A DNA stretch of 64,000 bases, taken from positions 1,769,961-1,833,960 of the forward strand of contig OZ007508.1 of the NCBI GenBank assembly GCA_963931865.1, given 5' to 3'. Positions within the stretch are counted from its first letter, which is position 1, and each line of letters starts with the position of its first letter. Below are positions 23,401-38,400 of this stretch, in pieces. The notes beneath the pieces were generated by a model. The model worked only from the letters and a program-made list of their open reading frames with translations. It was not told the DNA's origin and did no database searches. Source of the DNA: Axinella damicornis. Lineage: Eukaryota; Porifera; Demospongiae; Axinellida; Axinellidae. The translations under genes were made by a program, and so were the position numbers.

Positions 23401-26400
23401 GTTGGGTGCCATTTTTGGAGTGCCAGCTAACCTGGGCCCATGCTACATTGGTATTTCCGAGTTTCTGCATTGTTTCGTCTCCGTGTGGGAGTGTCTGATT
23501 ATACATGGCGGCCGATAATTGATCATTTACTCTATACTTAATCTACAAAACTCCATCGAAGGAGCTTATTCACAGCACTTCAACCATAATTATGCTTTAC
23601 CATGCAGAAGTGGTGAACGTAGTCAACATCTATGCAAATGAGTCTATTGCATTTGCTGGGGCTTCCTACTCCCTCAACTGCACTGTGGTGTCAGAATTCC
23701 GTCCAGTAGTGAACTGGTTAGATCCAGATGGGAACCCAGTGAATGGCAGTGGCGTAACAATGGATGAGCCAGTTTACCGTGGAAATGTCAGTCATGTACT
23801 GCTGAGGTTCCGTGCACTGCGTACATCCCAGGCAGGCCAGTACACCTGCCAGTCTGGTGTTGTGACCTCACAACCATCACTAACTTGGACAAATGCCACA
23901 GAAAATGTGATTGTAACAGGTATATAAATACTTTGATTGATATTAGTGTTTATATGTTCTGCATGAACATGTCTGTGTTTTAGTGCAGTAATGGTGATGT
24001 CATGTGGGGCCACACCCCCTCTTTTATTCAAACTTGTTGGAACTGTGTATCCAGACGGTATATAATTCTTTATTTCCCTCAATGGTACAGTTCCTGCTGT
24101 GAGGGTACACATCCTACGTGCCACCTCCATTACTGTCTTCCCCATCCGCACAATACGTATCTCCTCCACTGTTGTCTACACCACCGCTCACCTCAACCTC
24201 ACCTGCATCACTGTGCTGGACCCAGAGGTAGACACCCCAATGGCAGTGACCCACTTGTGGCGAGGACCTTCTGGGAGAATCTTCCCCAACAGCAGCCATC
24301 CCACTGTTTATAATGTAATGCAAGTTGGGCGAGTGTACAGATCCACCATTCTCTTCAGTTCTGACATGCAATCCTCAGACTCTGGTACCTACTACTGTAC
24401 AGCCAGCACCCGTTCGAATTCATCATACATTGTGACAAGTGGTTCAGTGCAAGCTTCAACACGTGTATCTGTGGGTAGGTAATAACTGTGCTAGCATGTA
24501 CCACAAGTTCATACCAGAAGGACTTACCAACCTGCACAAAAGTGATCATGAATTTGTGCATGTTGGCCCTATACTCAGTGTCGCATTATATAACTTCTTT
24601 CTCCAGCTCTCGAGGTTGTGATTGACATCAGCTACACTCCTCCTGAGCCGGGCTATCAGCCACCATACTACAGGACAGTATCTCCTGTCACCCTGACGTG
24701 CAGAGCTCTGGGTGTTACTGGCATTGTACGCTACCACTGGTCATGCCCACGTTGTTCTGGCCTTTCTGAATATTACTATCGGTCCCGTGGGGATTCCATA
24801 CGCTGGTCTTCTTTGACTGCTCGTGATGCTGGTAACGTCACATGCTCAGCATATTACAGCAGATATAGAGTCCATGGTAGTGCCTCTACTGTGATGAATA
24901 TTGCAGGTGAGTATTATTGTAGGTGAGTACATAGACTGGTAGCAATACATAGCACGAGAATGAATAGCAGATAGTTCCATAGTGTAGTGCAGTTGCAATT
25001 ATGAAGCACATGACCACTTCTAATTATGGGAAATACACAGTCATGCAGGTAAACAGACAGGCTGTTATTGATTAAGCTAGATCATGAAATTCATAAGTGC
25101 AAACTTTGCTAGTAGTTGCAATTGTTAATTTTCTACGGTTTTGGACTGCTTTGTTTGTTGTGACATGTTGTTAAGTTCACATCTCCTTGAAGGTGTAATG
25201 GCCACTTTGTTCGAGGAAGATAGATTGTGCATTGATGGTTGCCATCACGAACAGGTTGTTGCTGTAGGCATTTACATACCTTTCATTTCACCATCGATCG
25301 TGATCATGCACGTTGGTCACATATGTTTGGGGAATAGCTTGTATTGCACCCGCATGTCCTTTATTTGGGCACATGTTTGCTTGCTGCCTACACTCATAAG
25401 CACATTGTGTTTAGTTTTAATTACTAAAGCCATACTAAAATGCATTATAGTTTTAGTTTTAGTTAAATTGTGCTTATTAACTAACTGAGTTTTATGTTAT
25501 TTGCATGCAGTATGTCCACTCAAATGTATTGTGTGCATATAAGTCACTATCATTCATATGTGCAGGTGCTGGAATATCTGTGACTCACAGTGCACTGTCA
25601 TACAGCAGCCCATCACTCTCCAACAACAGCATCATCCTTGCTAACTCTAGTTACTATGGCTACTATTCCACATTTCTTCGAATGGGTTTCAGCTGCTGTT
25701 CCAACTTCACTTCAGCTGGAACTGGTGGGACTTTCATAGGATTGAACAATGTTGCTTATTCTGGAAGGATTAGAATTTTTCGTTTCAACTCTTCACACAG
25801 TAGTTATGCTGGGTGCATATATTTCTACTTGGACAAGCGACGTTATTCTTATTCTCAAAACTACTTGGAGACTTCTGAGCAAGGAATCCACACCTGTCGC
25901 TTGCCTGATACAACTGGAAGGAACGTTGATGTCAGTGTTGGGATATATCGTCAAGGCTATAGTGGTAAGTCAAAAGAAATTCTTATCACGCAATATTCTC
26001 TAGTCAAACATTTGCATTCAAGTACAATTGTTAATGTAACTCTCCATTTTGTATACAGCTGCACCAGCTGTTGTTGGTTTCCAACATGTAAGGTCTGCCA
26101 AAAAGTTCACCCTCACCTGTACCTCCACAAACTCACCTGCTACTGACGTAACTTGGACAAGAGATGATTACACGCTGCTGATTGATGGAACGAAGATCCA
26201 ATTTTTTCAAACAGTGACATCTAGGAGGAGCTCCACTTACCAAAACACACTTGTACTTGATGATGGTATCGAAAATATCATTGGAAACTACGCCTGCACA
26301 GTGGCTAACAAATTTGGGAATTCTTCAAGGAATCTAACTGTCAGAGGTGCATATAAAGTAACTGTGATGGTCTTTACGTGTATCTGTAGATGGGTGTACA

Positions 26401-29400
26401 AACTGCTACTACACCAGTAGCTAGCTAATATCTGTCATTGTCTAGCCATATGCACTTGGAGAGTGAAGGCTCAGAAGTGGCTATGGCTGTATAAAACACA
26501 GCAGATTTTGTGGCAATCGCAAATGATGTTCCTACATTTACAATGGCCGGTTTGAGTGAGTTTTGTAGATTAAAGGTCCTCCTGCTGCATACATATCTGT
26601 CAAAGTACATGAATAAGGGCTGTCTGACGGTCCGTTCTAAACTGAGTCCGATCATGGCTGTGTCTGAAACGCTTGCAATTTTCCTGTATTATGAAAGTGG
26701 CAGTTGGTTTGAAACTCTGGCTACTGCTTTAGTACATTGCATATACCCTTATCTCCCTTATGTAATCCCTTATAGGTCTTCAGATAAGTTCTGTCCAAAC
26801 ACCAATGACTATTGGCAGTACTGTGTCCATTGTGTGTTCAACTGATTTGGACGCCTCAACAATTGAGTGGATCAGAGACGGCACTATTGTAGCCAACTCC
26901 AGCAGCCAGTCCCTGACTTTACTACTGGACCCAGTGTCTGCTGACCACCACAACACTCAGTACACCTGCCGAGTGAGGAGCCTGTATGGCACACAGGAAG
27001 AGACAATTAATATCACTGTGCAAAGTAAGTTTCTGTATGCGCAAACAGAATTTCCAGTCTAGAATGCAGCATTCGTCTGTTGTTGTGTTCCATATGCAGT
27101 CCCCCAGTCCTGGGCCACAGTCCAGATCAGCACTCCACCAGATGACCGTGCTGTAGTGGGAAGGGAGTTTGTGATGAATTGCACAGTGACAGCAGTGAGA
27201 GGGTTGACGGTGGTTCAGAGTGTCACTTGGACTGGTCCAGATGGAAATCTCATTGACGAAGATAGTACCACTGTGGGACCTGCACAGACCTTTGGGCTAA
27301 CGACCAACATATCACTGACACTGCACTACCTACAATCATCCAAGGGAGGGCGGTACTACTGCAAGGCAGCCATTAGCATCCTAGGAATGGAGGCCGAAGT
27401 ATCTGCATACAAACAGCTAATTGTCGCCAGTACGTAAGCTGCATGCATATTGCTAGGAGCTTACAAGCTATTGAACCCTCACATGCACAATCTTTATGAC
27501 ATAATTCTAAGCCTTAGAAGTAGAACAACATGCAATTACTATTCAGCTTCCATGGTTATTGCTTTGCAATACCATGTATACCTGGTGCATAATGGAAGCA
27601 AACATTTATCAGACAAACTCTCTAACCATAAAATCTCCCTCTTAGTGTTGGATTTTGTTCCTGTTGTATGTCCTCCTTCTCAACTGTAATCAGACTTCAC
27701 TTCAGCCCTATACAAGCAGCTTTGCTTCACTTACTTCAGCTGCTGCTCCCTGCACGTGATTCTGGCACTGGAGAGTAGAACCCCCCCTTGTGGTGTTCCT
27801 TTGCTGTTAGCTGGTACTGATTGCATCCACTCATGTGTCCGGCACCGGACAGCTCCCAGTGCAATAGTCTGGCAAGCTGTCTCCTCCCTCCTAGCATTTG
27901 CATTAGCATGACGCATGACGGGGCCACTATTTTCTTATACTGAGTACATGTGTGTGACATTACTGTAATGTAGCCTTTAGGCATAGCAGTTTAGATCCAC
28001 CGTCATTTTGTTTAACATATAATACTCTATCTACCATGCAGATTTGGAGAACATAGTCACCATCCATGCAACACAATCTATTATGTTTGCTGGGGCTTCC
28101 TACACTCTCAACTGCACTGTGGTGTCCGACTTCCGTCCGGTAGTGAAGTGGATAAATCTAGAGGGGGACGATAGCAGAATAACAATGGATGAACCAGTGT
28201 ACTATGGAAAAGACACCTATGTACTGCTGAGGTTCCCTGCACTACGTACGTCACAGGGTGGGCAGTACTCTTGCCAGTCTGCAGTTGTTGCTGGCTCAGA
28301 CATATCAGTGAAGAATGCCACAGCAGATGTGATTGTAACAGGTAAGTAGTTCCTAGATACATTCGTTTTATTGTCCATAGAATAAATCCTCTTATCTATA
28401 GACTATAGTAACACAGAACGTATGTAATTAGTAGTCTATAGTTACCTGTGTTTGAATAAATACCTGAGGCTATGAATGTAGTGGATCATCACTTTCAACT
28501 TCTGTGTCTGTGTTTGCTTTTGAGAGCTCTGAAGCCACTAACTGAATCCAGTCAGGTTTGCCATTATGGTAATGGTTTGTGCATGCTCCTTGCCTCACTG
28601 TCAGCCGGTGCTCCCTCGCACGTTATTGCCGCTCATCAAGCAAACTCTTAATGTATGAATCTAGACAGTGCAGTTAATTCATTTCCCTCCCTCCATGGCA
28701 CAGTTCCTGCTCCAAGGGTCCACATTGTACGCACCCCCTCCACTAGTGTCTACACCACCGCTCTCCTCAACCTCACCTGCATCACTATGCTGAACCCAGA
28801 GGTAGACACCCCAATGACAGTGACCCACTCATGGCGAGGACCTTCTGGGAGAATCTTCCCTAACAGCAGCCGTATCACAGTCACCAGCGCACAAGTTGGG
28901 CCAATATACAAGTCCAGTATTTTTTTCCATTCTGGTGTACAACCGTCAGATGGTGGCTCCTACTACTGTACAGCTAACACCAGTTCTGCTTTGTCGTCCT
29001 CCTATATTCTGACAAGCGGTCAAGTCCTAGCTTCAACAGACATATCTGTTGGTAAGGGAAGGTTTGTATGCTCCTTAAGCTCATACAATGTATAGCAGAA
29101 CAGCATTCAATGCACACAGTGTGTATGCAAGTAAGGCAGGCTTTAATTTGTATGTATACATATATGTAGGGTTCACACATGCAATAATATTAAGATTACA
29201 ACCTGCAATATTTAGAGTACATAGCTTGGTTGTATTTGCATCATTTCTCCAGCTCTAAAGGTTGTGATTGACATCAGCTACACTCCTCCTGAGTCAGGCT
29301 ATCAGCCACCATACTACAGGGCAGCATCAGCTGTCACCCTGACGTGCAGAGCTGTGGGTGGGACTGGCCAGATCAGATACCTCTGGACTACTACTTGTAG

Positions 29401-32400
29401 TGACTGCTTCATACCAAACGGCACTTACTTTGACAGCTACGGAGCAGTTTCCAGAATTCAAGACTTTTTGCGCTTACGTGATGCTGGGACCCACACTTGC
29501 TCAGCCCTTGACAGTCATGGAATCAGTGGTAGTGCTTCTACCGTGATGAACATTGTTGGTGAGCACTAGATCTGAACATTCTCTGTGCACCCAACTATTA
29601 ATTGCATACCCACTATTTTCGAATCCATACACTCAGCATTATTGATAATTATCCCTTTAAGCCCCATATTTAGACCCTATGCACTTTTAGGGCTTATCGT
29701 CTGTCCAAAAAGTGACCACAAAGGCTTCGGAGGGCCTAGGGACAACTTTGAGGGAAGAACCAAAATGCCCCCCCCCCCCCCCCCCCCCCCCCCCTTTGTA
29801 TGTCGTGGGCGATTTTTGATATTTGTTGACCCCAGGATTTTGGCTGTTAGTGAGATTCATAGACCCCACCCAGGGCCTCAAGAAAACCTGCAGATTGATG
29901 GTGTATGGTGTGCCATCAGACAGATCTGGCCCAAGTTTAGGGAAATCCTGGGCGAAATCTGGCTGACATCCACCTTTGACCTCCAATTGCTGGGCTTGTG
30001 GGGGGTCATGAATATCATTAACGGTATTGCCAGAGGGGGCTCTCTATGTCCCACCAAGTCTGACCGCTGAGGAGTGAATGCTGTGGGAGCGGAGTACCTA
30101 TGAAGGTGGTGTGCGGCTGTGCGCTGAATGCATGAAAATGTGTTGTCTTGCATGGTGGGAAGAATTCGGTAGTTAAAGGGTTAATTAATTAATCAACCCT
30201 TTAACAGTTACACTGAAATTATCTCAACTGGGTAACAATTAAATTTTGATGGTCAAGTGATCCATGACTTTGCAACCAATCCATCACATCCTGATAGCTA
30301 CCTAGTTTTCCTGCCAAGGACATCGGCTATAGGTCTCTATTGTGGGACCCTTTGGAGGTGCATTATGGAGGCAGTTTGGGTGGATATGTACATTTGTAAC
30401 CTCCAACCTATTGAGTGTTGTCAATTTTATTTGGATGCAGTACTGGGGCCGGTATGTCTATTTGTAATGGTTGTGTATGATCACGTATATATCCTTTGTG
30501 CATACAGGTGCTGGTATACATGTGACTAACAGTGAGCTGTCCTACAGCAGCTCATCACTTCCCAACAACAGCATCATCCTTGTAAACACTGATAGTCACA
30601 GTTCCCGGTACTCAACAACTCGTCGGATGGGCTTCTACTGCTGTTCAAACTTCTCTTTGAGATATTCCTCGGCTGGGAATTTCATCGGAGTGAATGGTCA
30701 CCACTATTATGGAAAGATTAATATTAGGCAATACTATTCCAACAGTCCCTATGCTGGATGTATGTACATCTATTTAGATCAAAGCTATTATTCTCGAAAT
30801 CAGATCAGTTCATCTGAGGAGGGAATCTACACTTGTCGCATGTATCATGAACGAAACCGTATACATACCAGTGATGTCAACATTGGGATATATCGCGATC
30901 GAGGTGAGTCAAAAGGAAATTGTTGGATTTAATTGGGTTCCCTATTCCGATAATCCCAGTAGCTGTATATATACATTAGAGTAACTATAGCAACATCCCG
31001 AATAATACGGCTACATACATACAGTATGCTACTCATTGTAAATAGTATAAGGTTTTGATGTGGTCTTTCTTTCTTATGTGTACAGCTGCACCCGCTGTTA
31101 CTAATTTCAAACGTGTAAGGTCAGCCACAAACTTCACCCTCACCTGCACCTCCACAAACTCACCTGCTACTGAAGTAACCTGGATGCGAAATGGTGCTAC
31201 ACTGTCGATTGACGGAGTGAGGAACAAATTTGATCAAACAGTGACATCTAGAAGGAACTCAACATACCAGAACACACTTGTAATGGATGATGTCATTGAG
31301 CGTTTCATTGGAAACTACACCTGCAAAGTTACGAATAAATTTGGGAATTCCAGCGGCAAACTCACTGTCAGAGGTAAGTTAGCTGGGTGAGTGTACCTTA
31401 TATATACAAGCTAGCTACTACACTAGTAATATGCTATTTTATGCTGAAATGGATAATCATGCCTCTCAAATTTGGTGCATACTACTGTGGATGTTAGTAG
31501 TTAGTCTCAGTATCATATCCTCGTACGCGTGTGAGTGTCTGGTACCGAGACTAGTTAGTAGTATGTATCAGGGTGCCTTGTGCCTGTGCAATGGAGTATA
31601 TGTGCTTTAATTGAGACACTGCTTCACACATGGCACATTCAATGTCCGCCTGTATACTTGATTCCTATATAGGTCTTCAGATAAGCTCTGTCCAAACACC
31701 GCTTACCATTGGTGATACTGTGTCCATCGTGTGTTCCACTGACTTGTATGTCACAACCATCGAGTGGATCAGAGATGGCATCACTGTTGTTAACTCCAGC
31801 AGCCAGCCACTGACTTTACTACTGGACCCAGTGTCTGCTGACCACCACAACACTCAGTACACCTGCAGAGTGACCAGCCTATTCGGCATACAAGAAGAGA
31901 CAATTGACATCACTGTACGAAGTAAGGTATCCTGTCTGTGTAATAAGTTTAACTTGGACTGCTACATTCGCAATGGAAACAATGAACTGATAGTGAATGT
32001 ATGGTTCGCTGTGTTTCGTTTCAGTCCCCCAGTCCTGGGCCACAGTCCAGATCAGCTCTCCTCCTGATGACCATGCTGTAGTGGGGAAGGAGTTTGTGAT
32101 GACATGCACAGTGACAGCAGTGAGAGGGTTGACAGCAGTTCCAAGTATCCTTTGGACTGGTCCATATGGGAATCTCACTGAGGCAAAGAACATCACTGTG
32201 GGACCTGCAAACACGCTTGGCCTTGTGACCAGGCGGTCCCTGACACTTCATTACCTACAGCCATTGGAGGGAGGACAATACTCCTGCAAGGCCACCATCA
32301 GCATCCCAGCACTCGAGATACCCCTTCCAATATCTGCATACAAGGAACTAGTTCTTACAGGTTTGTATGTTGTATATTGTATCTGCATACAAGGAACTCG

Positions 32401-35400
32401 TTCTTACACCTGTTCCTGTTGTCTAACTTGTCTGTTTACTAAACTAAATCTAAGTTCCTTTTTGATGGTTTGTTTTAATTTGACCATACAGAAGTGGAGA
32501 ACCTAGTCAACATCTACACAGCTGAATCATTAATGCTTGCTGGGGCGTCCTACACTCTCAACTGCACAGTGGTGTCAGACTTCCATCCGATAGTGAACTG
32601 GTTAGATCCGGATGGAATCCCAGTGAATTCGAATAGCAGTGACATAACATTGGACACGCCGGTGTACCATGGCAAGAACACCTATGTGTTGTTGAAGTTC
32701 CCTGCACTGTTTACATCACAGGGAGGACAGTACACCTGCCAGTCTGAGATTGCTGTGAGCTCAGACGTATCAGTGAGGAACGCCACAAAAGATTTAATTG
32801 TAACGGGTAAGCAGCTCTGAAAAAGAAGAAATATTTACTGATTTGAGATCTTTAATGTAATGTGCACATGTATATACAGGTATGTTGATACGATGGTTAC
32901 AATCAAGATGAGGTATCTACTGGTACTAAAAGCCTATCACTAGGGGCTAACCATAATGTAATAATTGACTAGCTACTTGCATGGAACAGGAGATACTCAG
33001 CTTGTGTACTAGCTCATGAGATTAAAGTAATTAAACAGTGAGTATATCTTCTCCACCTCCAGTTCCTACTCCAAAGGTGTACATCGTACGCACCCCCTCC
33101 ACTGGTGTCTACCCCACCACTCTCCTCAACCTCACCTGCATCACTGAGCTGAACTCAGGGGTAGACACCCCAATGACAGTGACACACACATGGCAAGGAC
33201 CTTCCGGGAGTATCTTCCCTAACAGCAGCCATCCTACTGTTTATAGTGTAGTACGAGTTGGGCAGGTGTACAGGTCCACCATTCTCTTCAGTTCTGGCAT
33301 GCGATCATCCGACTCTGGTACCTACTACTGTACAGCTGACACCAGTTCAACCTTGTCATCATCATACATTGTGACAAGTGGTTCACTGTTAGCCTCAACG
33401 AATATATCTGTTGGTAAGGAGGAATGTTGTTTACTCCATCTCTTGTATTTGACCTTACACCTTGCACTATGCATGTAGTATGTACCCAAAACCATGAATA
33501 AATGGGTCACAACAATGTGATAATAAATTACACTTGTACTTGCAATGTTTTTCTAGTCCTCAAGGTTGTAATTGACATCAGCTACACTCCTCCTGAGCTG
33601 GGCTATCAGCCACCATACTACAGGACAGCTTCAGCTGTCACCCTGACGTGCACAGCTGTGGGTGGGACTGGCCAGATCAGATATATCTGGAGTTCAACGT
33701 GTGACAATTGCTTTGTACTGTCTGGCACAGTTTATCGTGGGGATAATGGTCACTCCATAAGTGATTCTCTTCTAACTGGTCGTGATGCTGGGACCCACAC
33801 TTGCTCAGCTTACAATGACAGCCTGGGAATCAGCGGTAGTGCCTCTACTGTGATGAATGTCATAGGTGAGCACACATGAGCAAACATGCACAGGTGGTAA
33901 GCAACACAAGGAAATAGATGTATAACTAACTATAAAAGTACAAAGCAAGTTTATGGAATGGCACTAGTGATGGCGTTAGCAATGCCTCAATTTGAACTTT
34001 TGACTACTTTTAAATTAGTCGGATGCTCTATAATAATGCTCAGTTTGATATGTATTTCATGTATACAGGTGCTGGAATGCATGTGACTAACAGTAAACTG
34101 TCATACAGCAGCTCATCACTTCCCAACAACAGCATCATCCTTGCCGATACTACTGGTTATAGTTCCTGGTCACATTATCGTCGGATGGGCTTCTACTGCT
34201 GTTCAAACTACACATCAGCTGGACAGGATGGAATTTTCATAGGATTGAACAGCATTACCTACTCTGGAAGGATTAGTATTATTCGGTACAGCTCTTCACA
34301 GACTAACGCTGGGTGTATGGAACTTCGTTATACTGGATATGACGGCTTCCCAGAGACTTCCGAGCAAGGAATCTACACCTGTCGCATGCCTGATGCAGCC
34401 GGGGAGTACATTGATGTCAGTGTTGGGATATACCGGGAAGACTATAGCGGTAAGTCAAATTAGAATTCTCGTTCCATGAAATAGCAAACAGTAAAACAAT
34501 GTCAATGATGTTCTGATAAGCTATATCAACATGAACACTTTCAATAGCTAGCTACAATGATACCATAAGACGAAACTTTACAGTTTGTTAGTGCGCTCTT
34601 CCTTTGTTGCATATATACGCAGCTGCACCTACCATTACCAGTTTCCAACATCCAAGGTCAACCACACACTTCACCCTCACCTGCACCTCCACAAACTCAC
34701 CTGCTACTGATGTGACTTGGATGAGGGACGGTGCTACACTGTCGATTGATGGAGTGACGAACCGACTTTATCGAACAGTGACATCCAGAAGGAGTTCCAC
34801 GTACCAGAGCACACTTGTAGTGGATGATGACATTGAAAACGTCATTGGAGACTACACCTGCAGTGTCACTAATGAATTTGGGAATTCCAGCAGCGAGCTC
34901 ACTGTCAGAGGTAGGATGATTATAAATATGCTCTACACTTCAGCTAGTTCAATTGAGGATTCACGGTTTCAATTCCAAGCAAAGAAAGTGTATATACCTA
35001 AGTATGTGTGAGATTCCTTGCAATTGGTATAATTATACTTCAGCAGAAGTATAAACACAGTGTACAGACATAATACCATGCAAGACTATAAATAAAAATT
35101 AATTCGCAGATCTAGCTATTTTCTTCTCCTTGTGCATATTAATTGCAAATGTCCTTAATATTGCTGCATGCCTTTATTCCAGGTCTTCAGATAAGCTCTG
35201 TCCAGACTCCACTAACCGTTGGCAAGACCGTGTCTATCACATGTTTTACTGACTTGTATGTCACAACCATTGAATGGATCAGAGAAGGGATTACTGTTGT
35301 TAACTCCAGCAGCCAGCCCCTGACTTTACTACTGGACCCAGTGTCTGCTGACCACCACAACACTCGGTACACCTGCAGAGTGACCAGTCCGTATGGCACT

Positions 35401-38400
35401 CAGGAGGAGACAATCAACATCACTGTGCAAAGTAAGGCAGTGTGTCTGCGTTGCAGTATGGAATCATGGTAGGGAAAGGCCTGGGAGATCTGACTGTGCA
35501 GTAACGTCAGGTAGTAATAATTCTTGTTTTATATCGACCTTTCTGTGATGAATGATGCAGGTCAGGCCTGGGAATGAGGCGCTACATATCTATTAGTGCA
35601 ACAGTACGAACCTGTTGCAAAGTCAGACTGATATAATATCATATCAACGTGTACATATACTTAACTTTCGTGCAGTTCCCCAGTCCTGGGCCACACTCCA
35701 AATCAGCACTCCACCAGATGACTATCCTGTAGTGGGAAGGGAGTTTGTGATGACATGCACAGTGACAGCAGTGAGAGGGTTGATGGTGATTCCAAGTGTA
35801 ACTTGGACTGGTCCAGATGGAAATCTCACTGATGCAGAGAATATCACTGTGGGACCTGTGCAGACCATTGGCCTCGTGACCAGCCGGTCACTGACACTGC
35901 ACTACTTGCAGTCACCAGAGGGAGGGCGGTATTCCTGTGAGGCAGCTGTCAGGATCCCAAGAATGGAACTAACCCTCCAAATGTCTGCATACAAGGAACT
36001 TGTTGTGACAGGTATGTGCTGCCACTGAAAGCTTCAAGCTCCTGATAGTCTTAAAGTGCTCTGGTTCCTGAAATGATTGATGCTTCAGAGGAGCCAATAG
36101 TCAACCATTGTGTACCTCTCAATGTCAGGCATCCAGAAGCTAAGTTTTAGACTTTGTATATAGTGAATTCAAATGTACACCATTGGCACCTTTTTGTGTT
36201 GAAATGGGCAAACAGAGACCACTCTGGGGACTATACTTAATCTACAAAACTCCATCGAAGGAGCTTATTCACAGCACCTCATTGTCAAGGCAATACGCTA
36301 ACTATCGGATACTGGTCTTCACCTGTGTGTAATCCCCATATTATCTGCAAAGACTTGATTTCAACCATAATTATGCTTTACCATGCAGAAGTGGTGAACG
36401 TAGTCAACGTCTATGCAAATGAGTCTATTGCGTTTGCTGGGGCTTCCTACACCCTCAACTGCACTGTGGTGTCAGAATTCCGTCCGGTAGTGAACTGGTT
36501 AGATCCGGATGGGAACCCAGTGAATGGCAGTGGCATAACAATGGATGAGCCAGTTTACCGTGGAAACGACACACATGTACTGCTGGGGTTCCCTGCACTG
36601 CACACATCCCAGGCAGGACAGTACACCTGCCAGTCTGGAGTTGTGACCTCACAACTATCACCAATTTGGACAAATGCCACAAAAAATGTGATTGTAACAG
36701 GTAAATACTTTGATCGATATTAGTGTTCATAATTATGTTCTGCATGAACATGTCTGTATTTTTGTACATACATACCAATAGGACTAGGTATTCTACTGTA
36801 CGGTCAACCAGAAAGTAGTAAAACCTTACATTAAATATACTTACCTTCTTGGAGCTCTTAGACAAGCCATTAAGTGGCATAGTCATGAGGTTTGTTTAAG
36901 GGATGTATATTAACACACAAATGAAGTATTGTGTAATGGTGATGTCATGTTGGTAGTGCACTTTTGTTGATGTGACTTTGCCATACTCCTGAGCTACATT
37001 TCCCTCAATGGTACAGTTCCTGCTCTGAGGGTACACATCCTACGTGCAACCTCCATTACTGTCTTCCCCATCCGCACAATACGTATCTCCTCCACTGTTG
37101 TCTACACCACCGCTCACCTCAACCTCACCTGCATCACTGTGATGAACCCAGAGGTAGACACCCCAATGACAGTGACCCACTTGTGGCGAGGACCTTCCGG
37201 GAGAATCCTCCCCAACAGCAGCCATCCCACTGTTTATAATGTAATGCAAGTTGGGCAGGTGTACAGATCCACCATTCTCTTCAGCTCTGACATGCAATCC
37301 TCAGACTCTGGTACCTACTACTGTATAGCCAACACCCGTTCGAATTCATCCTACATTGTGACAAGTGGTTCAGTGCAGGCTTCAACACGCGTATCTGTGG
37401 GTAAGTAATATAACTGTGCTAGCATGTACCACAAGTTCATACCAGAAGGACTTACCAACCTGCACAAAAGTGATCATGAATTTGTGCATGTTGGCTCTAT
37501 ACTCAGTGCCGCATTATATAACTTCTTTCTCCAGCTCTCGAGGTTGTGATTGACATCAGCTACACTCCTCCTGAGCCGGGCTATCAGCCACCATACTACA
37601 GGACAGTATCTCCTGTCACCCTGACGTGCAGAGCTGTGGGCGTTACTGGCATTGTTCGCTACCACTGGTCATGCCCACGTTGTTCTGGCCTTTCTGAATA
37701 TAACTATCGCTCCGGTGGGCATTCCATACGCTGGTCTTCTTTGACCGCTCGTGATGCTGGTAACGTCACATGCTCAGCGTATTACAGCAGATATAGAGTC
37801 CATGGTAGTGCCTCTACTGTGATGAATATTGCAGGTGAGTATACATGAATTATTGTAGGTGAGTATACATAGACTGGTAGCAATACATAGCACGAGAATG
37901 AACAGCAGATAGCTCCATGGTGTACAATTATGAAGCACATGACCACTTCTAATTATGGGCCACTTTGTTTGAGGAGGATAGATTGTGCATTGATGCTTGC
38001 CATCATGAACAGGTGGTTGCTGTAGGCATTACATACCTTTCATTTCACCATCGATCGTGATCATGCACGTTGGTCACATATGTTTGGGGAATAGGTTGTA
38101 TTGCACCCGCATGTCCTTTATTTGGGCACATGTTTGCTTGCTGCCTACACTCATAAGCACATTGTGTTTAGTTTTAATTACTAAAGCGAAATACCGGTAT
38201 GCCATACTAAAATGCATTATAGTTTTTAGTTTTAGTTAAATTGTGCTTATTAACTAACTGAGTTTTATGCTATTTGCATGCAGTATGTCCACTCAAATGT
38301 ATTGTGTGCATATAAGTCACTATCATTCATATATGTGCAGGTGTTGGAATATCTGTGACTGACAGTGCACTGTCGTACAGCAGCCAATCACTCTCCAACA

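Noticed and set aside
25141..25488. 115-codon frame in the F-G intron of module 3
   Set aside because: The paralogous intron of module 6 (37835-38340) is alignable but lacks much of it and breaks the frame, so it is non-coding.
27736..27984. Conserved minus-strand frame shared with 40513-40761
   Set aside because: Both lie in the C-D intron that was copied in the block duplication; recent copying explains the conservation without coding.
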